DNA of 64,000 nucleotides. Origin: Rhodobacter sp. (lineage in GTDB: Bacteria > Pseudomonadota > Alphaproteobacteria > Rhodobacterales > Rhodobacteraceae). Of the stretch, positions 35,936 through 43,905 are shown piece after piece. The notes beneath the pieces were generated by a model. The model did not search any database and was not told the DNA's origin. It was given only the letters and a program-made list of their open reading frames with translations. How positions within the stretch are numbered: the stretch's first letter is position 1; each line of letters begins with the position of its first letter. Made by a program: the position numbers and the translations under genes. The DNA is taken from assembly GCA_020250175.1 (NCBI GenBank), contig JADCEN010000003.1:1-64000 (forward strand). Reading direction: 5' to 3'.

Positions 35936-38900
35936 ATGGCATCCTATCAGGCAAGACAGCGTGATCCGCTTCTGGACCAGAACGTTCAGGCGATGCTGCA
36001 GCGGCGCGGGAAAGAGGTGATCGGACTTGCCCTGATCGCGCTGGCGCTGGCGGCCACGCTGATGCTGTGGACCTATACGCCAGAGGATCCGGGCTGGATG
36101 GTCGCCACGGATGAACCGGCACGCAATGCGCTGGGCCGCTTTGGCGCGGCCACCGCATCCACCCTTGTCATCATCTGCGGCAAGGGGGCCTGGGGGATAC
36201 CGGTGATCCTGCTGGCCTGGGGTTTGCGGTTTGTCACGCATCGCGGCGAAGACCGGGCTATGGGGCGGATGATCTTTGCGGTGATCGGCATTGCGGTGAC
36301 ATCGGTTTTCGCGGCAACGCATGTGCCGGGGGCCGACTGGCCCCATTCCTTCGGACTGGGCGGATTGTTCGGCGATACGATTGTCGGGGCATTGCTGGGC
36401 GTTCTGCCGTTCAGCGCCGGGACGGGCCTGAAACTTCTGTCGGTTCTCTCTGGCCTGACGCTGATTGCGATGGGTCTGTTCGTGACCGGCATTGACCGGG
36501 CGGAACTGCGCGGGCTTGCCCGTTTTTTCTGGGTAAGCCTGGTGCGCAGCTATGCGGCGATGGTGGACCTGGTGACGCAAGGGACTACAGGGACCCCCCT
36601 TGAAACCGGCACCATGCATGAAAACGGGCAGCAGCGGCGCGACGCGGCGCGGCTGGCCGGACCGCCTGTGATGGCGGGGTCAGCCGGGTCGGGGCTGTCG
36701 GCGCAGCTGCGCCAGAGCGGACCGGCCCCTGCGCAAGCCGCCGGGGCTGCATCCTTTGCCCCGGCGTCGGCACTGCGCGCCGGGGGCGGTACGGATCTGC
36801 GCGCCGGGCCGGGCCTTGCCCCGGCCCTGTCGCCGCGCGTCCCTTCTCATCCAGGTGCGGCCTGTCCTGCGCCCGCCGCTGCGGCTGTTGCCGCCGCACG
36901 CCCGCGCGGAGGTCTGCTGAGGCTGATCCGGCGCGCACCCGACCCTGCGCCGCTTGAACAGACCCCGGGTGCTGACGCGCCGGTGGCCGATCGTCTCCGG
37001 GCCCTTATATCGGATGCCATCAAGAACCGCCTTGCCCCTGGCACAGGGGCCAGCCCCGGCACAGCGGCGGCCCGCTGGGACGCGGCGCGGCAGGAGCCGC
37101 CTGTCGTTGCGCGCCCGACGGGACCGCGCCCGTTGAACCCGACGTTCAGTCATCCATCCCCCGTCCGGGGGATTGACGGGCGCGGGGCGGGTCTGTCTGC
37201 CTTTGCCGATCCAAAGACCGAGGTTGATCTGCGGGATGGCGATGACGTACCCACGGCTTTGGCGGATGTGATGGAAGACGATGCGGAGCCTGATGATGAC
37301 CTGCACGAGCTTTCGGTCATGGAACCTGATGCTGTGCCGCGCCTTGGACCGGCGCTGTCACAGGCCGAGCCGAAGCGCCTGGTGCAGCAGCCGTTGAAGA
37401 AACCCTCTGCCCCCTCGCGTCAGGCGGTCTCCGAAGCGCAGCCGCGCCTGCGGTTCGATGACCCGGCCCCGGCCTATGAGGTGCCGCCGCTGTCGCTGCT
37501 GTCGGCCCCCCCCGCCACGCGCACCCGGCACCTCAGCCACGAGGCGCTGGAGGAAAACGCCCGCATGCTGGAATCGGTGCTGGACGATTATGGCGTGAAG
37601 GGGGCCATCACCAGCGTCCGCCCCGGCCCGGTTGTGACGATGTACGAACTTGAACCGGCACCCGGCCTGAAAGCCAGCCGCGTGATCGGTCTGGCTGATG
37701 ACATTGCCCGGTCGATGTCGGCGCTGTCTGCCCGCGTGTCCACCGTTCCGGGGCGGACAGTAATCGGGATTGAACTGCCGAACCTGCACCGCGAAAAGGT
37801 GGTCCTGCGCGAAATCCTGTCGTCCCGCGATTTCGGGGACAGTGCGATGCGCCTGCCGCTGGCCCTGGGCAAGGACATCGGCGGCGATCCGGTGGTGGCC
37901 AATCTGGCCAAGATGCCGCACCTGCTGATTGCGGGCACAACCGGATCAGGCAAATCGGTGGCAATCAACACGATGATCCTGTCGCTGCTGTACAAGCTGA
38001 CGCCGGAAGAATGCCGGCTGATCATGATCGACCCGAAAATGCTGGAACTCAGCGTTTATGATGGCATCCCCCATCTGCTGTCCCCGGTCGTGACCGACCC
38101 GAAAAAGGCGGTTGTCGCCCTGAAATGGGTCGTGGGCGAGATGGAGGAACGCTATCGCAGGATGTCCCGCACGGGGGTGCGCAACATCGAAGGCTATAAT
38201 GGCCGGGTCCGCGAGGCGCTGGCCAAAGGCGAGATGTTCAAGCGCACCATCCAGACCGGATTTGATGAGGAAACCGGCGATCCGGTGTTCGAGACGGACG
38301 AATTCCAGCCGGTCGCGATCCCCTATATCGTTGTCATCGTCGATGAGATGGCCGACCTGATGATGGTTGCAGGCAAAGAGATCGAGGCCTGCATCCAGCG
38401 GCTGGCGCAGATGGCGCGGGCCAGCGGCATTCACCTGATCATGGCCACGCAGCGCCCGTCGGTGGATGTCATCACTGGCACGATCAAGGCGAACTTTCCC
38501 ACCCGGATTTCCTTCCAGGTGACGTCCAAGATCGACAGCCGGACCATTCTGGGCGAACAGGGGGCCGAGCAGCTTCTGGGCATGGGCGATATGCTGTATA
38601 TGGCGGGCGGGGCCAAGATCACCCGCATCCATGGTCCCTTCGTGTCCGACGAAGAAGTTGAGGAGATTGTGAGCCACCTCAAAAGCTACGGGCCGCCGGT
38701 CTATATGTCTGGCGTCATCGAAGGGGGCGAGGACGACAGGGCAGACGATATCGACCAGGTGCTGGGTCTGGGGGCAGGCGAAGGGGATGACACGCTGTAT
38801 GATCAGGCGGTGGCCATTGTGGCCAAGGACCGCAAGTGTTCCACATCCTACATCCAGCGCAAACTGGGGATCGGCTATAACAAAGCCGCGCGTCTGGTCG

Positions 38901-38977
38901 AGCAGATGGAAGAGCAGGGTGTCGTCACCCCGGCCAACCATGTGGGGAAACGGGAGATTTTGGTGGAGGAGAGGTGA
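35936..38977 (+). CDS. ftsK: DNA translocase FtsK
   Basis: A 1013-residue septal DNA pump that clears and dimer-resolves chromosomes at division. The N-terminal part has 4-5 membrane helices (e.g. [37 protein letters not shown]); a Pro/Ala-rich linker spans ~230-480; the RecA-like motor carries Walker A TTGSGKS (~668) and Walker [12 protein letters not shown] (~800); the winged-helix gamma domain (~950-1010) has [20 protein letters not shown]. It follows dapC closely. Its last 28 codons reappear, diverged, at 41835-41921 on the far side of the defence island. Confidence 0.96.
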   Translation: MASYQARQRDPLLDQNVQAMLQRRGKEVIGLALIALALAATLMLWTYTPEDPGWMVATDEPARNALGRFGAATASTLVIICGKGAWGIPVILLAWGLRFVTHRGEDRAMGRMIFAVIGIAVTSVFAATHVPGADWPHSFGLGGLFGDTIVGALLGVLPFSAGTGLKLLSVLSGLTLIAMGLFVTGIDRAELRGLARFFWVSLVRSYAAMVDLVTQGTTGTPLETGTMHENGQQRRDAARLAGPPVMAGSAGSGLSAQLRQSGPAPAQAAGAASFAPASALRAGGGTDLRAGPGLAPALSPRVPSHPGAACPAPAAAAVAAARPRGGLLRLIRRAPDPAPLEQTPGADAPVADRLRALISDAIKNRLAPGTGASPGTAAARWDAARQEPPVVARPTGPRPLNPTFSHPSPVRGIDGRGAGLSAFADPKTEVDLRDGDDVPTALADVMEDDAEPDDDLHELSVMEPDAVPRLGPALSQAEPKRLVQQPLKKPSAPSRQAVSEAQPRLRFDDPAPAYEVPPLSLLSAPPATRTRHLSHEALEENARMLESVLDDYGVKGAITSVRPGPVVTMYELEPAPGLKASRVIGLADDIARSMSALSARVSTVPGRTVIGIELPNLHREKVVLREILSSRDFGDSAMRLPLALGKDIGGDPVVANLAKMPHLLIAGTTGSGKSVAINTMILSLLYKLTPEECRLIMIDPKMLELSVYDGIPHLLSPVVTDPKKAVVALKWVVGEMEERYRRMSRTGVRNIEGYNGRVREALAKGEMFKRTIQTGFDEETGDPVFETDEFQPVAIPYIVVIVDEMADLMMVAGKEIEACIQRLAQMARASGIHLIMATQRPSVDVITGTIKANFPTRISFQVTSKIDSRTILGEQGAEQLLGMGDMLYMAGGAKITRIHGPFVSDEEVEEIVSHLKSYGPPVYMSGVIEGGEDDRADDIDQVLGLGAGEGDDTLYDQAVAIVAKDRKCSTSYIQRKLGIGYNKAARLVEQMEEQGVVTPANHVGKREILVEER

Positions 38978-39037
38978 GGGTTGCCCCTTCGTAGCCACAG
39001 TGTAGAGTGACAAAAGTCCTAGCTAGGAATCTCGGTC

Positions 39038-40309
39038 GTGCTGAAGAAGATCAATATAAAGCGATTCAAATCAATAAGGAACGCTGAGGTCGAATTCGGC
39101 ACCGTCAATCTTCTTATCGGCGGGAATGGCGCGGGTAAATCAAATCTCCTAGAAGCAATTGGATTGCTTTCTGCATCGCTCTTTCGAGGTTTGTCGGATG
39201 CTGATTTCAGGTCTAAAGGAGTTCGGATTACACCGGCGGCTCTGATGAAGTCCGCGTTCAAAGGTGCGGAACTACCCAAATTCCTGAATATTTCTGGAGA
39301 ACTTGATCAGGGCGTTGAGTATAGCGTTTCCTTGACTTCGTCAGCAATAGAAACTTCACTAGGCTTTAGCCATGAGAAATGCACACTCGACGGGAATACT
39401 GTATTCGGACGTGGACCAAATGGAAGTACAGTCCACGGAGCCGCGCTCAAGCGGGCGGCAGACCGTCAACGAGGAGTATGGGATCAGATTAGGTCCATAT
39501 TCGATTTCGATGAGAAAGTTGTCCACTCACTTGACCAGTTGGCCAAATACGCGATTTATTCGCCGCAAACTGAATTTCTTAGGGGTCGGCAAATTGGCGA
39601 TGTATATGCGCCACCAGTTGGCCTGCACGGCGAAGGGCTAACTCTTGCAGTTAAGACCTATCTAGCAGACATTGCGCGCATGCGCTTGAAGAAGAACGAT
39701 CGGATCGAACTTGATCTAGCCTCAAGAGCACTGGGCCTCGCATTTGCACCCGGCTGGGCTCGAGCGGTCAAGGTTGATAGGTTGCCTGAATTGATACGCT
39801 CACGCGACTTAGCTGCGTCGGATTCGGAATCCGTGTATTTTGTAGATAGGTTTATGCACGCAGAACGTCAGTCCCTTTCTGTGTATGACAGCAGCGAGGG
39901 ATCACTGTTCTTACTGTTTGCGGCGATATTGATCGCGCACAGAGAGTCGCCCCCTATGCTGGCAATGGACAATGTTGACAGCGCACTGAACCCCAAACTC
40001 ACTCGATACTTACTCGAGACTATTATATATGTCGCCACCAAGCACCAGAATATCAGTGGTAGGGGCGTAAAGCAAATATTCTTGACATCTCATAATCCAA
40101 CGGCACTGGACGCATTTGATCTTTTTAATGATGAAACAAGAATCTTTGTCGTTTCCAGAGACCCCGATTCAGGAGAGACTCTAATAAAACGCCTAGAGCC
40201 GCCGCCTAATATGAATCGAAGCGACTGGGTAATCGCGGCAGCAGGAAGGAACCTTTCGGAACTTTGGATTTCCGGCGAGATTTCTGGCGCTTTGGGAGTG
40301 AACCTTTGA
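39038..40309 (+). CDS. AAA15/21-type ABC-like ATPase, probable defence-system subunit
   Basis: A 423-residue SMC/RecF-like ATPase. Walker A is GGNGAGKSN (residues 28-36), preceded by the typical INIKRFKSIRNAEVEFG start. A signature-like YDSSEGSLFLLFAAILIAH lies near 290. Walker B is MLAMDNVDSALNP: Asp is present but the usual catalytic Glu of DEPE is Asn, possibly family-specific. The switch is FLTSHNPTALD. GTG start 39038. Base composition is markedly A+T-richer than ftsK. Its stop overlaps the TTG start of the TOPRIM-like gene, implying a two-subunit complex like split OLD or PARIS AriA/AriB. Confidence 0.85.
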   Translation: MLKKINIKRFKSIRNAEVEFGTVNLLIGGNGAGKSNLLEAIGLLSASLFRGLSDADFRSKGVRITPAALMKSAFKGAELPKFLNISGELDQGVEYSVSLTSSAIETSLGFSHEKCTLDGNTVFGRGPNGSTVHGAALKRAADRQRGVWDQIRSIFDFDEKVVHSLDQLAKYAIYSPQTEFLRGRQIGDVYAPPVGLHGEGLTLAVKTYLADIARMRLKKNDRIELDLASRALGLAFAPGWARAVKVDRLPELIRSRDLAASDSESVYFVDRFMHAERQSLSVYDSSEGSLFLLFAAILIAHRESPPMLAMDNVDSALNPKLTRYLLETIIYVATKHQNISGRGVKQIFLTSHNPTALDAFDLFNDETRIFVVSRDPDSGETLIKRLEPPPNMNRSDWVIAAAGRNLSELWISGEISGALGVNL

Positions 40310-41031
40310 CTGTGATTGGAGTTGTTTGTGAGGGGCCAACAGACTACGCTGCAATTGAGTCCTACCTCGGTGGCGCTCTTAGCGGCATCGGAAGGCAAGT
40401 ATCGTTTGTGGACCTGCAGCCCCAGATTGATCAAACTGGTCTGGCAGTCAGTGGTGCAGGATGGGCAAATGCTCTTGCCTGGCTGAAGGGTAACCCATTG
40501 GCGGCAAGGCTTGCGCGCTATCTCGGCCCAGGCCTCTTTGCTGGTGGGCTTTCTAGCAAACGATGTGACTGTATATTGGTACAAATTGACTCCGACAATC
40601 TTGGAGACTTTGGGTTTACGAACTACATTGCAAGCAATTTTGGTGCAACTGTCAATAATCATTTGGATGCGGCCGACAGGTTTGCCGAGATCCAGAAGAT
40701 ACTGCTGTTAGCCTGCGGCTTGCAGGACATCGCACACGCATCCGTTAATAGACATGCTCTATTTCCTGCCGTTGAAAACACTGAGGCGTGGTGTGTTGCT
40801 GCCGCTGACCCAAGTCACCCTAATATCGAATCGACTGACAAAACCGATCTGGCGATTCTCTATTCGCGTCACTTCGGTGTTATTGTCGGCAAGACGCTCC
40901 CACTGGCCAAAGTGAAAAGTGTCCTCGCGCGACGTGAGTATTGCAAGATTACCTTGAGTCAGCATGGCAATATATTGCTTGCGTGCCCGCAGTTTAATCG
41001 AGCGGTTGCTGAACTTACGCAGGTCATTTGA
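40306..41031 (+). CDS. TOPRIM-fold nuclease-like protein (DUF4276/OLD-like), partner of the ATPase
   Basis: A 241-residue protein. The start VIGVVCEGPTDY has the TOPRIM Glu (Glu9) and the segment CDCILVQIDSDNLGD holds the DxD pair (Asp95, Asp97); VENTEAWCVAA (~157-167) resembles the FExW region of DUF4276. TOPRIM domains cleave DNA or RNA using these acids. The probable start is TTG 40306, overlapping the ATPase stop, with GGGAG seven bases upstream; GTG 40312 is an alternative. A+T-rich like its partner. Exact family not certain; no HTH or membrane segment. Confidence 0.72.
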   Translation: MTVIGVVCEGPTDYAAIESYLGGALSGIGRQVSFVDLQPQIDQTGLAVSGAGWANALAWLKGNPLAARLARYLGPGLFAGGLSSKRCDCILVQIDSDNLGDFGFTNYIASNFGATVNNHLDAADRFAEIQKILLLACGLQDIAHASVNRHALFPAVENTEAWCVAAADPSHPNIESTDKTDLAILYSRHFGVIVGKTLPLAKVKSVLARREYCKITLSQHGNILLACPQFNRAVAELTQVI

Positions 41032-41073
41032 CACTTAGTATGCCTCAGCGCAGGTTTCCAACCCACTCCCCCC

Positions 41074-41355
41074 TCACCGCCAAGCCATCCCTGGCCCGAA
41101 CACGTCCAGCACCACAACCTCGCCCTTCGCCGCTTCGAACCGGTAGACCACCGAATGTCGGCGTACGATCAGGAACCTTATCTCGTCATCAAGGCGAACT
41201 CCCGCTTCGGGGAACACCCCCAGCACGGTTTCAAGCCGCCCGGCGATTTCATCAACCAGACGCAAGGCCGCAACGGCATCGCGTCCGGCAATGAACAGGA
41301 CGATTTCCCGCAGCGACTGCCTCGCTGTCTCGGAATAGACGATACGGACCGCCAC
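41074..41355 (-). CDS. ParE/RelE-superfamily toxin
   Basis: A 93-residue toxin with RIVYSETARQSLREIVLFIAG and AALRLVDEIAGRLETV at the N-terminus and RFLIVRRHSVVYRFEAAKGEVVVLDVFG at the C-terminus (continuous motif split), the beta-sheet typical of ParE. ParE poisons gyrase; RelE-like members cleave mRNA, and sequence alone does not decide. It starts three bases after the antitoxin stop on the same strand. Part of the island between ftsK and its displaced tail. Confidence 0.87.
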   Translation of the reverse strand: MAVRIVYSETARQSLREIVLFIAGRDAVAALRLVDEIAGRLETVLGVFPEAGVRLDDEIRFLIVRRHSVVYRFEAAKGEVVVLDVFGPGMAWR

Positions 41356-41358
41356 GCC

Positions 41359-41703
41359 CTACCGCGCAGCGATGTCACGAATTTCGGCGCGGAGGCTGTC
41401 ATAGAATGCTTCATCCGCCACATGCACCCGCCCCGCCGCGACATCGGCCTCGGCCTGCTCCAGCCTCCGGTTCAGCGCAACCTGCCGCAGCAAAGCCTCG
41501 CCGTAGGAAACCTCGCCCAGACGCACCGATTCCAGAAGGGGTGGCCAAAGATACGCCGCCCCCATCTTTTCCAGATCAGCCTTCGAGAACATCGCCCCCA
41601 CCTCACGCCCGTTCTTCGTCACCGTCACCGGCGCGCGCTGTGCGGCATCAAGGAATTGGCCAAAGGCGTTCTTCGCTTCCAATGCGGTCATCCTGGTCAT
41701 CAT
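41359..41703 (-). CDS. Phd/YefM-family antitoxin
   Basis: A 114-residue antitoxin: MTALEAKNAFGQFLDAAQ and PVTVTKNGREVGAMFSKAD form the Phd DNA-binding fold; the C-terminal ~50 residues (QVALNRRLEQAEADVAAGRV) form the toxin-neutralising tail, longer than in minimal Phd. ATG 41703 behind GAGGG. First gene of the toxin-antitoxin pair and probably autoregulating it. Confidence 0.87.
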   Translation of the reverse strand: MMTRMTALEAKNAFGQFLDAAQRAPVTVTKNGREVGAMFSKADLEKMGAAYLWPPLLESVRLGEVSYGEALLRQVALNRRLEQAEADVAAGRVHVADEAFYDSLRAEIRDIAAR

Positions 41704-41834
41704 TCTGCCCTCTATATGCGGCCATAATAGCTGTTATGCCCATATTGTCCATCTGCAGGTCAGGTGGATATGGGGGCTGTCGTCGCAAAGGTGCCTCATG
41801 TCCGGCTTCAACACCCGGCCTGCGCAAGTGTACG

Positions 41835-41921
41835 TGTCTTGTGGAACAGATGGAAGAACGGGGCGTTGCCACAGCGTCTAACCAAGTGGGCAAGTGCGAA
41901 ATCCTGCTGCCGGTGTATTGA
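41835..41921 (+). pseudogene. displaced 3' end of ftsK
   Basis: Encodes LVEQMEERGVATASNQVGK, then CEILLPVY and a stop; ftsK ends [27 protein letters not shown] and a stop. The two tails are both 28 residues, with 17 identical. At 12 of those 17 identical residues the codon differs synonymously, so this copy evolved under protein-level selection in a working gene before being cut off. Fainter similarity may extend up to ~41,770. It lies just upstream of lolA, the gene normally following ftsK. Confidence 0.85.
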
Positions 41922-42022
41922 GAGCATCGACAAAGGGGCTTTCTTGCGTCCAAGACACGCAGTCGCCTCTTCGTGACTGCCTTGGGGGTGCAGGTCCCGC
42001 GGTTTGCATTTATATTTCCTGC

Positions 42023-42625
42023 ATGATCCTGCTCCGCACGCTTCTTGCCCCACTGATGCTGCTTGCGCTGTCGTTGCCGGCAACCGCCGCGAAGCTGTCG
42101 CTTGCCGAACTGTCACGCTATCTGAACAGCCTGACCACGGCGCAAGCCGCCTTCACGCAGACCAGTGCCGACGGATCGCAGGCCAAGGGCATGCTCTACA
42201 TCAAGCGGCCCGGTCGGGCGCGGTTTGAATATGCGCCGCCGGAACGCAGCCTGGTGATGGTGGGGGGCGGGCAGGTGGCGATCTTTGATTCGAAATCGAA
42301 TCAGCCGCCCGAGCAATACCCGCTGCGCCGCACGCCGCTGAACCTGATCCTTGCGCCGAAGGTGGACCTTGCGCAGGCCAATATGGTGGTGGGGCACAAG
42401 GAGGTGGGCGACACCACACGGGTCATGGCACAGGACCCCGAGAACCCCGAATACGGCATGATCGAACTGGTCTTCACGGCAAATCCAACCGCCCTGCGCC
42501 AGTGGATCATCACCGACGACCTGGGCAGTCAAACCCGTGTCGAGCTTGCCGATCTGCAAACCGGCGTGGACCTGTCGGGCTTCCTGTTCGACATCACTGC
42601 AGAGCGTGCCAGGCAGAACCGCTGA
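42023..42625 (+). CDS. lolA: outer-membrane lipoprotein carrier LolA
   Basis: A 200-residue periplasmic chaperone carrying lipoproteins from the LolCDE complex to the outer membrane. Signal peptide MILLRTLLAPLMLLALSLPA, cleaved after TAA; then LAELSRYLNSLTTAQAAFTQ, GMLYIKRPGRARFEY and MVGGGQVAIFDSKSNQP, all LolA marks. Start ATG 42023 is the one giving a proper signal peptide. In relatives it sits directly after ftsK; here the island separates them. Confidence 0.9.
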   Translation: MILLRTLLAPLMLLALSLPATAAKLSLAELSRYLNSLTTAQAAFTQTSADGSQAKGMLYIKRPGRARFEYAPPERSLVMVGGGQVAIFDSKSNQPPEQYPLRRTPLNLILAPKVDLAQANMVVGHKEVGDTTRVMAQDPENPEYGMIELVFTANPTALRQWIITDDLGSQTRVELADLQTGVDLSGFLFDITAERARQNR

Positions 42626-42633
42626 GTGCTGCG

Positions 42634-43215
42634 TCAGCTGCAGGTCTGAAGCTGTTTGCGGTATCTCTCGGCCCGGTTGCCGACGCTGTCGGCCACGTCA
42701 AGAAGCCATGGCTTGCTGTTGTAGCTGCCGCGCGCATACCCTGACCGGCCTTCGTGGTAGGCCAGATATTGGTTGCGGGCATCTGATTTCGAGATGCCAA
42801 GCGATTCATGGGTCGCGTTCATATACCAGCCCATGAAGTCCGTCGCATCCCGGATACGGTCCCGCTTGGCCCCGCGCTTGCCCTGATCATCCTGGTATTC
42901 TTCCCAGGTCCCGTCCAGCGCCTGGCTGTAGCCATAGGCCGAGCTTTGGCGGCCCATCGGAATGATCCCCAGCGTGTATTGATGCGGTGTGCGGGCATTG
43001 CCGATGAACTTGGATTCCTGATGGATCGTCGCCATCTGCACGTAAACGGGGACACCCCATTTTCGTTCTGTCGATTCCATCGCGCTGAGATAGCGCGGCC
43101 GTTCCCGGATGATGCTGCACGCATTGTCAAGATCGCGGGGCGCCGAATAATTGCCGCCGCCGCCGCAAGAGGCAAGCAAAAGCAACAGGATCGACGCGCG
43201 AAGAAGTCTGCTCAT
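42634..43215 (-). CDS. lytic transglycosylase (SLT domain) lipoprotein
   Basis: A 193-residue envelope murein-cleaving enzyme. Lipoprotein signal LLRASILLLLLASC with Cys ~residue 18; SLT core with catalytic Glu in ATIHQESKFIGNA (~65), then GIIPMGRQSSAYGYSQALDG and AYHEGRSGYARG. Start ATG 43215 with GAGGGG upstream. Converges on lolA with an 8-base gap, so the two share a terminator zone. Confidence 0.9.
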   Translation of the reverse strand: MSRLLRASILLLLLASCGGGGNYSAPRDLDNACSIIRERPRYLSAMESTERKWGVPVYVQMATIHQESKFIGNARTPHQYTLGIIPMGRQSSAYGYSQALDGTWEEYQDDQGKRGAKRDRIRDATDFMGWYMNATHESLGISKSDARNQYLAYHEGRSGYARGSYNSKPWLLDVADSVGNRAERYRKQLQTCS

Positions 43216-43530
43216 CTGCCCCTCGCACTTTTCTTTTGGCGGCAGAATAAGGCAATTCCGGTCTTCGGGAAATGGGGTGCAGGCACGGTTTCGATCATAA
43301 ATCCGCGCAGTGAGCGCTTTTGCGGTAACGATTTCGACAGTCTCACCACAGAGGATTGCCGCAGACCGGGGCCGCAGACGGCAGGGCAGACTGCCGGGTG
43401 CTGGCGGCCGGGCCGAACCCCGGACGCGGCACTGAAGGGTACTCGACCGCAGACTGTTTCTTCGGTAACCGGTCTCGACGATGGACAAGGCGCGTCTTCA
43501 GGGTTTACTTACCTGACCGGGGGCAACGGC
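43216..43530. other. divergent promoter region
   Basis: About 315 bases between the divergent transglycosylase and hspQ genes. It must hold both promoters; I found no convincing operator, repeat or small gene in it. Confidence 0.4.
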
Positions 43531-43857
43531 ATGTTGAAGACACAGGCAAAATATCATCTGGGGCAGGTGCTGCGCCACCGGAAGCACCCCTTTCGGGGGG
43601 TTGTCTTTGATGTGGACGCGATGTTTTCAAACACCGAGGAATGGTATGACGCCATTCCGGAAGACAGCCGTCCCCGGCGTGACCAGCCCTTTTACCATCT
43701 TCTGGCCGAGAACGACCAAAGCTATTACGTCGCCTATGTGTCAGAGCAGAACCTGGTCCCTGACGAAACCGGGGAACCGGTGGATCATCCGGATCTGCAC
43801 GACCTGTTCGGCGACTTCGAAGACGGGCGCTACCCGTTGCAGTTCCAGCTGAACTGA
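43531..43857 (+). CDS. hspQ: heat-shock protein HspQ (YccV-like)
   Basis: A 108-residue protein: KYHLGQVLRHRKHPFRGVVF, DVDAMFSNTEEWYDAIPED, and YYVAYVSEQNLVPDE are the HspQ signature, covering the whole length. In Escherichia coli it binds hemimethylated oriC DNA and enhances Lon proteolysis. ATG 43531 follows GGGGG. Single gene. Confidence 0.92.
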   Translation: MLKTQAKYHLGQVLRHRKHPFRGVVFDVDAMFSNTEEWYDAIPEDSRPRRDQPFYHLLAENDQSYYVAYVSEQNLVPDETGEPVDHPDLHDLFGDFEDGRYPLQFQLN

Positions 43858-43905
43858 ACCGGTGCCCGATGCGTCCCCGTCGGGGCCGCCTTTCGGCGGA
43901 TGCCG

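Noticed and set aside
39038-41834. Integrase or recombinase in the ftsK island
   Set aside because: No tyrosine- or serine-recombinase motif occurs in any frame; all four genes are accounted for by ATPase, TOPRIM-like and toxin-antitoxin families.
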